23,183 nt of DNA from Tritrichomonas foetus (taxonomy: Eukaryota > Parabasalia > Tritrichomonadida > Tritrichomonadidae): positions 25,874 through 49,056 of the forward strand of contig MLAK01000655.1 of assembly GCA_001839685.1 (NCBI GenBank), given 5' to 3'. The position numbers and the translations under genes were made by a program. The notes under the pieces are model-generated. The model worked only from the letters and a program-made list of their open reading frames with translations. It had not been told where the DNA came from and made no database searches. This document shows, piece by piece, positions 15,864-23,183 of the stretch; positions within the stretch are counted from its first letter, which is position 1, and each line of letters starts with the position of its first letter.

Positions 15864-17522
15864 ATGAATATAGGCAAGCCTCCGAATATTGAGGATCTTC
15901 TGAAGATGAAGGCCTATTTAATTTCATATAAGAAGTTAATTTTCAGCCAGGAATGCATCGCTGTGAAATTCAATTACATCAAATTCGTTGATTCGATTTT
16001 TCCATCTGCTCGAGAAGACATCAAATTACTAATTTACGACGGCCTTTTTTCTCTTGCACGCGATATCAACGCCAGTGTTCGACAGAGAGCCCTCACAGTC
16101 CTTTCAACGACCGCTCCGATTCCCAAGGAATGGATCTTCGACACGCTTTCAAAAGGGGAGCACCTGAATGGATCCATTGTTAATAAGCCGTACGTTGGAA
16201 CACTTGGAATGTGCCTGGACGACCCAATGCCTGAAGTTCGATCCGTCGCCATATCGGCATTAGCCAAAAGTGTCACAAAATCTGACGATCCACATGCAAA
16301 TGAAGTGATGACTGCAATCACCCAATTAATTAATGACGCGTCATATTTGGTAAGAGCTTCTGCAATTAGTGGGCTTTATCAAACATCGACGATTGTTGGA
16401 CATCTTGTGCAGCTTGAAGACTCTCAGTTCAGACTAGTTCTTCCGGTTATTCTTGATAAAGACTCACCACAAAGAGATAGAATTGAAGTTCTTAAGTTTA
16501 TTGGAAGGCTGTCAGTTACCAGTCATGATCAAATGCTTAAAGTTTTTGAAGACCTTGGAACTGCAGTTGAAAAATGTGATTGGAGTGTTTTATTAATGAC
16601 TTCTTATACATTTGGTCGAAATAATCCATCATTTGCTCGAATCGTTGCAGCAAACTTTTTGGAAACACTTTGGGCTTCTTACTATGATCTTGGATATCCA
16701 CCGAGAAATGCATTTATTCGAATTATTATAATTTTAGGTGCTTATGAGGAAAATCACTTTCCTCTGCCTACTGCCATCCAAAAAGTTGCACATACTCTTA
16801 TTCCGTTATTAATTGGATTAAGAGAACAATATAACTTAAATGACTCAAGTATATCAACAAGAAACTCATCAGTTGATCTCCAACAACTGAAAGGAATTAT
16901 TGAAGGTTCTGAATTAGCCTTGCGAGAAGTTCTAGCAATGAACGATTCACTCAAAGATGCTTGTGATTATGTATTAGAAAAAGCACCACAATCATCATTC
17001 ATTAATAAAACTATCACATGTGAAAAAGTTCAACATTCTGAAAATGAAGTAGAAAATCAAAATAGTTATTATGAAAATGAACAAAATAATGTTAATGATG
17101 AAAACTATTCAGATACTGATTCAAAAGTTAATATAAATTACTCAAATAAAACGTTTATTAAAAATGAAATCACCAAATATAGAGGTCAAATTACTTTGCC
17201 ACCACCAAATTCTAAATATACAGCATTTACTTATCAGCCACCAAGAAACTTCTTCTTACGTGTTTGTGGAAAAGTTACGCCTTATCCCAAAGATTCAATT
17301 CTCTTGCTTGCGCTAAATCAACCGCTCCATGGAAAATATTTCTTTAATATCGAAATGAAACCAGATGGAACATTTTCACTTGAACCAACAATATCCTTAC
17401 CTGCTTTCTATCCTTATTGTAAAATAGAAATGTCGCTCCATCTCGCATCCAAAGATAATGATAAGGAACTGATTACAATTACAGATAGTCCTCTTGAACT
17501 TTGGTTTAAGGTTGAGCATTAA
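15864..17522 (+). CDS. HEAT-repeat protein resembling Integrator subunit 4
   Basis: A 552-residue protein with ATG at 15864. Residues 30-330 are HEAT repeats with DxxxxVR turns (DINASVRQRAL, 67-77; LDDPMPEVRSVAISAL, 118-133; INDASYLVRASAISGL, 156-171). Residues about 385-440 are an Asn/Glu-rich linker, and 441-552 a predicted beta domain (FFLRVCGKV, 463-471; GKYFFNIEM, 490-498). The order short HEAT solenoid, helical middle, C-terminal beta domain, and the phrase L-D-D/E-x-M/P-x-EVR, fit INTS4 of the Integrator complex, whose INTS4-INTS9-INTS11 module cuts nascent RNA. It is shorter than animal INTS4 (over 900 residues). The family call rests on remembered patterns; other HEAT families, such as adaptin-like or symplekin-like proteins, are alternatives. 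The stop is in a TAAAA context. Confidence 0.9.
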   Translation: MNIGKPPNIEDLLKMKAYLISYKKLIFSQECIAVKFNYIKFVDSIFPSAREDIKLLIYDGLFSLARDINASVRQRALTVLSTTAPIPKEWIFDTLSKGEHLNGSIVNKPYVGTLGMCLDDPMPEVRSVAISALAKSVTKSDDPHANEVMTAITQLINDASYLVRASAISGLYQTSTIVGHLVQLEDSQFRLVLPVILDKDSPQRDRIEVLKFIGRLSVTSHDQMLKVFEDLGTAVEKCDWSVLLMTSYTFGRNNPSFARIVAANFLETLWASYYDLGYPPRNAFIRIIIILGAYEENHFPLPTAIQKVAHTLIPLLIGLREQYNLNDSSISTRNSSVDLQQLKGIIEGSELALREVLAMNDSLKDACDYVLEKAPQSSFINKTITCEKVQHSENEVENQNSYYENEQNNVNDENYSDTDSKVNINYSNKTFIKNEITKYRGQITLPPPNSKYTAFTYQPPRNFFLRVCGKVTPYPKDSILLLALNQPLHGKYFFNIEMKPDGTFSLEPTISLPAFYPYCKIEMSLHLASKDNDKELITITDSPLELWFKVEH

Positions 17523-18312
17523 AATGCTGTTCTTAATGTTATTTTAATAAAGCCTGTTCTTAGATAAGAATTTAATATTTATTGTTTTCTATATTGATAC
17601 GAATCTAATTGATTATGACTGAAGTAAAGTAAAAAGAGATTTGATCGAAATCTATCAAATTTCATTCATTACAACAATTTCAAAATAAGACAATTTTCTT
17701 GCATTCTTCTCATTGAATTATTTAGCACAACAAGTTACACTAATACGTTGTTCTTAGTTATGTTATTTAATGTGATTCTATGGTATGATAACCTTTGTTG
17801 AAGAAATACATGATTTTGAGATTTGATGTGATGTGACAGACATCTTGTGATCATGATAAAAGTGGAATCTGATGAGATTATTTTTCCATTTAGTCACTAC
17901 ATAGATCTAGTACCGCCACAAATTCTTGATCTATATCGTATTTTCTACATTTACAATATTACATGCAAAAAAGTATTCATTTAATTTTGATGAGCATTGC
18001 TCTTTCCTACAGTCATGACAAATAGATGTGATGAGTGTAAGTCAGAAACTCATATGAATCGTCAAAAATTCGTCTAAAAACACTCATGATTAATCTGATG
18101 ATCTGAAAAGCGACACTATTGAAATTTTGTAGAATTTCAATTGAAACGTTGAAGAAATTTAAATGAAAATATAGATTCAAAATGAATGAAAATAAAATGA
18201 ATCACAGTAATTGAGAAGGACAGATATTTTAATTAAATAGTTTACACTTCATAAATCTGCGAAATTCTGAATAATCCGATACCTACATTCAATAATCTCG
18301 ATAATTCAGAGA
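17523..18312. other. Intergenic region
   Basis: About 790 AT-rich bases between two plus-strand genes. A hairpin lies at 18119-18140, and a TATCGT occurs near 17935, far from any start. No gene was recognised. A short upstream extension of the surface-protein frame reaches only to an in-frame stop near 18268, without an earlier ATG. Confidence 0.5.
18119..18140. repeat. 8-bp inverted repeat
   Basis: TTGAAATT and AATTTCAA are separated by six bases. It is a small AT-rich hairpin with no evident role. Confidence 0.5.
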
Positions 18313-19686
18313 ATGCTCAACACCACCATTCTCTCCTTACACCTTTTAAACTTACAAGGTGCAGCGCCTCTGCTCACCCGCACGCATCAAACTCTAACCA
18401 TGAAAAACCTCTATTTTGGATTATCAGCAACATCGATATTATGCCTAAATTCGTTTTCCAGAATTTCCCTCGACAGCGTTCAATTTCATAAATTTGCAAT
18501 GAGTCCAATTCATCTGTCGAGTCTTTCCTATTTAAATAAGACATTTAGTGAACAGTCAAAATTTTCAGAAAATGAGGTTGTTTTAACAAAATGTCTTTTC
18601 CTGAATTGTGTCTGTACAAATTCTAGTGGTGGCGCCATTTTCATGGATCTTGATTTGCATGATTCAACATCTTTGTATGTGAATTGCTCTGGATTTGCAA
18701 ATTGCTCGACATCTGAAGAGGGTGGAGCAATTTTTTGCCGAGCAAAAAACATTACCTTATATCGGACATGTTTCCAAAATTGTTATGCTGACAAAATTCA
18801 TGGTCAAATTATTAATCTTAAAAGTGCCAATGATATTCAGCTTAACTATATTCAAATTAATCAAGATGTTGAACATATTCAGAATTCAGACCTTTTCTAT
18901 ACCGAAGCTTTAATGAAGAATATATTTAATACAATCAATATTTCAAATTCTGAATTTTCAAATGGTTTTCAATTTCAATCACATTTAAGTGAACTAAGCT
19001 TTATTTCTTTATCAAATAGTACTTGTGACTCTTTATTGGTTTTCCAAAATACTGGTATACTCTTCACTTATTGTGATGTTATTAATTCATCAGCAAAGAA
19101 ATCATTTTTAATTTCAAGAAAATCTTTATTAATGATTGTAGATTCTGCATTTATAGGAATCTCTCCAGATTTGATTGATTTTGATGAATTTTCAAGAATT
19201 CAACTCACTTCTATCAGTGTTGGCAAAAATGTTAAAATTGATAGTCAATTCTTAACAGAAGGAATTATCTATAATGATGATGCAACATACGCCAATTTAA
19301 TCCAATTGAATTCTGATTATTGCTGGGTTGGCCAAGCTACTTGGGATGTTACAAATATTAAATTTAAGCTTTCTGGGGCTTCAATTTCATTTGCGGTGAT
19401 CTGTTTCTGCGTTTCATGCATTTACATTTACTTGAAGCGGAAGCTTGATCAACCACTAAGTGAAGAAGATGTGTCTCCAAAGAGGAGAAAGAGTAGTGAT
19501 TGGAATGATCTTGAAGAGCCTGAAGAAGATGAGATTCTGATAATTAACGAGGAAATTCAAGAAGAAGAATCTGAAGTTGAACAAAACTCACAAAGCGATA
19601 ATGAAATACCATTGAAAAATATTTCGGTAGAACAGACGTCGGAAAACCCAACAAAAGAGAAATCTGATGCAAATACATATAATTGA
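18313..19686 (+). CDS. Pmp-like beta-helix type I surface protein
   Basis: A 457-residue protein with ATG at 18313. Residues about 30-340 look like a right-handed beta helix, with the GGAIF motif twice (106-110 and 137-141) next to FLNC, FANC and FQNC turns, the pattern of the polymorphic-membrane-protein-like (Pmp) surface family of trichomonads. Several Asn-x-Ser/Thr sites and Cys residues suit an extracellular domain. One membrane span covers about 353-374, followed by KRK as a stop-transfer signal, then a 75-residue acidic, Ser-rich cytoplasmic tail with RRKSS (391-395). The first 20 residues (TTILSLHLLNLQGAAPLL) are only weakly like a signal peptide, so the annotated start may miss part of the N-terminus. 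Such proteins are thought to act in adhesion, but no ligand can be read from the sequence. Confidence 0.85.
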   Translation: MLNTTILSLHLLNLQGAAPLLTRTHQTLTMKNLYFGLSATSILCLNSFSRISLDSVQFHKFAMSPIHLSSLSYLNKTFSEQSKFSENEVVLTKCLFLNCVCTNSSGGAIFMDLDLHDSTSLYVNCSGFANCSTSEEGGAIFCRAKNITLYRTCFQNCYADKIHGQIINLKSANDIQLNYIQINQDVEHIQNSDLFYTEALMKNIFNTINISNSEFSNGFQFQSHLSELSFISLSNSTCDSLLVFQNTGILFTYCDVINSSAKKSFLISRKSLLMIVDSAFIGISPDLIDFDEFSRIQLTSISVGKNVKIDSQFLTEGIIYNDDATYANLIQLNSDYCWVGQATWDVTNIKFKLSGASISFAVICFCVSCIYIYLKRKLDQPLSEEDVSPKRRKSSDWNDLEEPEEDEILIINEEIQEEESEVEQNSQSDNEIPLKNISVEQTSENPTKEKSDANTYN

Positions 19687-20171
19687 TTTTTATTAAAGTA
19701 TGAGATTTTATACAAAATAGATTTTTTTTTTGCTAACTTTTCTTCTATTTTATCATATTGCTAACTTTTTTTCGAATGTGTATCTTTTCTGTTTATTCCT
19801 GTTTTTAGATAATTCTAATTTAGAGGATTATTTTGATATTCCAGTTTAAACGAAATGGCTCTTTTTAAAGGTCTCTTCTGATCTTTTCTTTCTTTCTTTC
19901 TCATCATTGATTTATTTCTTCCTATCTTTAGTTGATGTATCTGAAAGAAATACAGAGAACAAAAACTTCTTTTTTCATCTTCGAATACTTGTAGTTGAGT
20001 ACGTTTAAAAACAAAAGTGATTGTTTACTCACAGGAGAGAGCATTTGTTTTGAGAAGAAGTTTTTATGGCTAATGTAATGCCATGGGAAAAACAAGAGAG
20101 AGCACAAAATATATATCGAGAAAATTACGATTAGAGATAGATAATATGATATGTATATATTTAGTCAATTT
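19687..20171. other. Convergent intergenic region
   Basis: About 485 bases between the 3' ends of the surface-protein and Rab genes. It has a TTTC microsatellite near 19885-19900 and a hairpin at 20060-20093. No gene was recognised. Confidence 0.5.
20060..20093. repeat. 11-bp bulged hairpin downstream of the Rab gene
   Basis: GTTTTT and ATGGC (20060-20070) pair with GCCAT (20080-20084) and AAAAAC (20088-20093); GGG (20085-20087) is bulged out and the loop is nine bases. It lies about 80 bases past the Rab stop and might be part of its 3' UTR. Confidence 0.5.
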
Positions 20172-20777
20172 CTAACAACATGATGTTTTTTTCTTTGGTT
20201 CAGGAGTTTGGAGAATTTGATTAACAGTTTCACTTCTTTTCATATTTCTTTGAAAAAGAATGGCATCTGCAGCAACCTGTCCAAAAAGTTGGGCAACACC
20301 ATCACCTGTTCTTGCTGAAGTATAAATAATATTTTCTATTCCATTTGCGTATTTTGCTCTAATTTCATCAATTGTTAAAGGAGGATCCTCAAGAAGGTCA
20401 ATTTTATTTAAAGCAACAATGATTGGTGGATATTCACCAGCTTCATGTAATCTTTCTATCCAAACTTGAATATTGTTGTAAGAATCCAAATTTACTACAG
20501 AAGCCACAACAACACAAACATCAGCATTTCTGGAATAAAGTGGGACCAATGATGCAAATTGTTCATGACCTGCTGTATCCCATATCATTAATTCCACATT
20601 ATGGTTTTCAATGGTCAATTTGGATTTCATATGTGAAGTTCCAACAGTTGGATTCATTTTGAAATCAAATGAACTATCAACTTGTCGCCTAGCAAGAGAT
20701 GTTTTTCCTACACCAGCATCACCAATAAGTATAACTTTATACTTTTCTACCTCTGTTGGCGTTTCTGTAACGCTCAT
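20172..20777 (-). CDS. Rab-family small GTPase with His at the catalytic Gln position
   Basis: A 201-residue GTPase with all G boxes: P-loop GDAGVGKTS (19-27), switch I Thr in NPTVGT (41-46), WDTAGHEQF (66-74), NKID (124-127) and TSAR (153-156). It ends in SCC, a double-Cys site for geranylgeranylation, after a Lys-rich hypervariable tail, which is typical of Rabs. Rabs recruit effectors to a particular membrane while GTP-bound. The switch II motif is usually DTAGQE; here the Gln is His (H71, codon CAT). The equivalent Gln to His change in Ras slows GTP hydrolysis, so this Rab may stay GTP-bound longer or depend on a different GAP mechanism. The subfamily is not assigned; Rab5/21-like features are slight. 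The stop is TAG followed by AAA. Confidence 0.96.
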   Translation of the reverse strand: MSVTETPTEVEKYKVILIGDAGVGKTSLARRQVDSSFDFKMNPTVGTSHMKSKLTIENHNVELMIWDTAGHEQFASLVPLYSRNADVCVVVASVVNLDSYNNIQVWIERLHEAGEYPPIIVALNKIDLLEDPPLTIDEIRAKYANGIENIIYTSARTGDGVAQLFGQVAADAILFQRNMKRSETVNQILQTPEPKKKTSCC

Positions 20778-22163
20778 TTTGAAATGATTAGATTTGAGTA
20801 ATCTGAAAGAATCAAATAAAACCGTTCATCTCCTTTCAATTAATTGATGTATTCACACCTTCTCTTCATAAAAAAAGGCTTTTTGGTCAGAATAAAAGGT
20901 CATGATACGTTCCTAAATAGTAAATGATTTGAAAAGATGTTAACAATTTGCTATTGGCAAAAACTAAAATACGGATTTCATGAAATGATTTTTTGAACAA
21001 AATGATGAAAAGATTAGTTTTGGTAGAAAGGCTTAAAGAAACGTTTTAATAATCCAATATTTTAATTCCCTTCACATTAAGACAAAAAGAATTTCAAACA
21101 TAGAATTCAACAAATTGGATAAACATATTCGTGTGTTGGAAATTATTAGAAGCAACTTGATGGAAATCATCTTCATTTAGTCATTCAATCGAAAAAAGTA
21201 TGTCTCCTGATTAAAAAAGTTTCGATCATATTGAAAATCAATCTTTTTAATATTTTACGAAAGTTCAAAAATTGCTTTAAAGTGAAGATACACAAATGTT
21301 TTCACCTTGTTCAAAATTGACAAGAATTGATTAGCAGCAAAAATTCATTGACTGACTTTGTTTACCAAAATAATTCAAAGTAAGAATGGATTAGTCGAAA
21401 TAAATATTGTGGAAGTTCACTCGCGCAATGAAAAGTATACGTAATTTTTGAAAAAGAAACCAGCATTTAAAGACCTTCATTTGGAATCAGCATAAATAAT
21501 GAATTTGAATTTTTCAACGCTTGAATCAAAGGCGATATCAAAAATAATGATTGATGATTTTGCCTTTTTACCAGTTTTACTTGGTGCAAAACTAATCATT
21601 AATATATCTAGATGTTATTGTCCAGATACAAATATTAAATAATAAGATTTCCCTAATCAAAAATATGGAGAAAATTATCGGAAAATTTATTTGCTTCTAA
21701 TTCCACTTAAAGTATTAAGTGTAGTTTCCTGATGGTATATATTTAAATTCTGTCGCAAATGTTGACCGAAGTACCAAGATAATTCTACAATGAAACAACA
21801 CTAGTATTCAATTTTCAATGCGTATACAAAGTGATTTGTATCAAACTGAAGATTTTGCGTCGAATTTGTGATTAATTTGCAGAATGTTATTATAAATCGA
21901 TATAATATTAATGAATATGCTATTTGAACCACAAAAACCGCCATTTTAGAAAAAAATTGCAGAAAAAATATGATAAAAAATAAAATTTCCCAAGTTTTAG
22001 CAGAAAGAAAATTGGCACTGGCCATCTGAAACTCATTCGGAATTCTCATTTTTGTTGGAGAAAAACATTTTCCACATTTTTCAAAGCTTTTCCCGATTAA
22101 TTTTATGCTTCACATCACTTTTTTTATGTGTCATTTGTTAGTATCAAAATCATTTATTCAAAA

Positions 22164-22193
22164 GTGATTGATTTTAAAGTGAATGATTTTAAA
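22164..22193. repeat. Tandem duplication of a 15-bp unit
   Basis: GTGATTGATTTTAAA is followed at once by GTGAATGATTTTAAA, identical at 14 of 15 positions. It lies in the long gene-free region, about 540 bases before the next ATG. Confidence 0.7.
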
Positions 22194-22702
22194 GTTCACA
22201 ATTTATTTGAAAAAGTTACACTCTCAATATCAATTGAATGAGTCAGAACATTCTAGACTTCAACACTTTTTCCTCAAACAATAGATACAGTTTTCATATA
22301 TGATTTTTTTTAATGGAAAAATGACGTTCATAGAATTCACAGAATTTTTATGTACTGAAAATTTCAGTGTGAAATGTGATTTTGAATAATTGAATGCGAC
22401 TTTTGAGAGGAATACAGGAAATTCCTTATATTGTTGTGCTAATATCCCATTCCACCTATTTCATCCAATGCTTATGATCACTTCACAAAAATCGCACAAA
22501 TTCCCAGTCTTGATCAGCCAATTTTTATTCAGAATAGTTCTAAATAAATAATAATGCCACAATGATTTTCATATTCGAGGAAACGCTCTGAATGTGGCTC
22601 ACCATCTGATTTTCCTTTATAGAATTTTAAAATATTTTCTCATCACAAAAACTGAAGCAAAATCTGTTGATGTGAATTCAACGATGTTCTCAATTTTTAA
22701 CA

Positions 22703-22712
22703 TCACTTCATT
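22703..22712 (+). promoter_or_regulatory. Trichomonad-type initiator (TCACTTCATT)
   Basis: TCACT followed by TCATT fits the TCA-Py-T/A initiator that sets the transcription start in Trichomonas vaginalis. It lies 18-28 bases before the ATG at 22731, the usual distance. Confidence 0.5.
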
Positions 22713-22730
22713 ATTTTATTATACACCTAA

Positions 22731-23183
22731 ATGTCATCACAAGCAGAACTCCTAAAGCAAAAAAGAGAAGAATTGGCCCGCCTAAAGGCCCAACAAGCAT
22801 CTGCCGAAGCTGAGCGTATAGCCAAACGTGATGCAGAATTAAAGGCAGCAACCGAAGAAGCAGAACACAAGAAAGCTGAACAACTAGCAGAAATAAACGC
22901 AAAGAAGGAAGCAGACCGCCTTAGACGTGAAGAAGCCGAACGGAAAAAAGCTGAGCAAATGGCAGAAATTGAAGCTGCCAAGCAAAAAGCAATCGAAGAC
23001 GAAAAGAAGCGAGAAGAAGAGCAAAAGAAAAAGGCAGAAGCTGCTGCTGCTGCTTGTCAAGCTGAACTTGAACGCATCCAACGTGAAAAGGAAGAAGCTG
23101 CAGCTGCCGCCAAGAAGCTTGAACAAGAAACAAGNCAACACAGAGAGCAATCACGTCTTACAAGAGAAGAAGAATTAGAAAAG
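22731..23183 (+). CDS. Charged Ala/Glu/Lys/Arg-rich coiled-coil protein (partial at right edge)
   Basis: A frame open from ATG 22731 to the window end, 151 codons without a stop. It encodes almost only Ala, Glu, Lys, Gln and Arg with regular AEA/EEA spacing, for example QAELLKQKREELARLKAQQA near the start, and should form a long single alpha helix or a coiled coil. The overlapping minus-strand frames are shadows rich in Ser, Phe and Leu. An unread base (N) at 23135 falls in a codon AGN, so that residue is Ser or Arg. A cytoskeletal or scaffold role would be usual for such a protein, but only the composition supports it. The TCACTTCATT initiator sits just upstream. Confidence 0.85.
   Translation, partial: MSSQAELLKQKREELARLKAQQASAEAERIAKRDAELKAATEEAEHKKAEQLAEINAKKEADRLRREEAERKKAEQMAEIEAAKQKAIEDEKKREEEQKKKAEAAAAACQAELERIQREKEEAAAAAKKLEQETXQHREQSRLTREEELEK
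23135..23135. other. Ambiguous base (N)
   Basis: A single N inside the repetitive coiled-coil coding region. It shows that base calls in this assembly are not all certain, which matters for judging the lone stop at 1245. Confidence 0.95.

Larger units (their letters stand above)
20778..22730. other. Longest gene-free stretch in the window (about 1.95 kb)
   Basis: A divergent region between the Rab gene and the coiled-coil gene at the right edge. An 82-codon minus-strand frame at 21801-22049 is Phe/Ile-rich, has no homology I recognise and may be chance. A 15-bp tandem duplication lies at 22164-22193 and an initiator-like sequence at 22703-22712. No tRNA, snRNA or transposon signature was found by eye. 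Confidence 0.5.

Noticed and set aside
21801..22049. 82-codon minus-strand frame starting with ATG
   Set aside because: Phe/Ile-rich sequence as expected from AT-rich DNA read at random; no family resemblance, isolated in a gene-free region.

Overview
The window looks like nuclear DNA of a parabasalid protist (Trichomonas/Tritrichomonas type). It is roughly two-thirds A+T. Every recognisable gene is an uninterrupted reading frame with no visible intron, intergenic spacers run from about 0.17 to 2 kb on both strands, and several stop codons sit in a TAAA context as is usual for trichomonad polyadenylation. The protein families are eukaryotic: Rab, adaptin mu, RasGAP, CAMK-type kinase fold, nucleoplasmin-like domain and UEV. 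The lineage is an inference from style and content; no rRNA or other marker gene is present.

Layout. 1-2771 (minus): a coiled-coil plus RRM protein whose frame is cut by one TAA at 1245-1247 but stays open for at least 414 more codons, off the left edge. 3168-4109 (plus): a CAMK-like probable pseudokinase. 4615-5007 (plus): a small basic protein. 5500-6048 (minus): an FTS/AKTIP-like UEV. 6218-7168 (plus): a multi-pass membrane protein, divergent from the UEV gene. 7805-9550, 9908-11215, 12500-13795 and 14185-14649 (all minus): a RasGAP protein, an adaptor-complex mu subunit, a helical-repeat protein and a nucleoplasmin-like histone chaperone. 14926-15474, 15864-17522 and 18313-19686 (all plus): an acidic coiled-coil protein, an Integrator-subunit-4-like HEAT protein and a Pmp-like type I surface protein. 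20172-20777 (minus): a Rab GTPase. 22731 to the right edge (plus): the start of a charged coiled-coil protein.

Themes. Three genes point to membrane traffic (UEV of FTS type, adaptor mu, Rab), three to the nucleus or RNA (RRM protein, histone chaperone, INTS4-like), two to signalling (pseudokinase, RasGAP) and one to the cell surface. There is no operon logic; each gene probably has its own promoter. A TATCGT box lies close to the ATG of three genes, in the sense orientation each time.

The strongest oddities are the single in-frame stop in the RRM gene and a set of family members that have lost a signature residue: the kinase (HRD to HRN), the Rab (catalytic Gln to His) and the mu subunit (cargo-tyrosine Asp to Ile). 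No CRISPR, rRNA, tRNA or intact transposon was seen.
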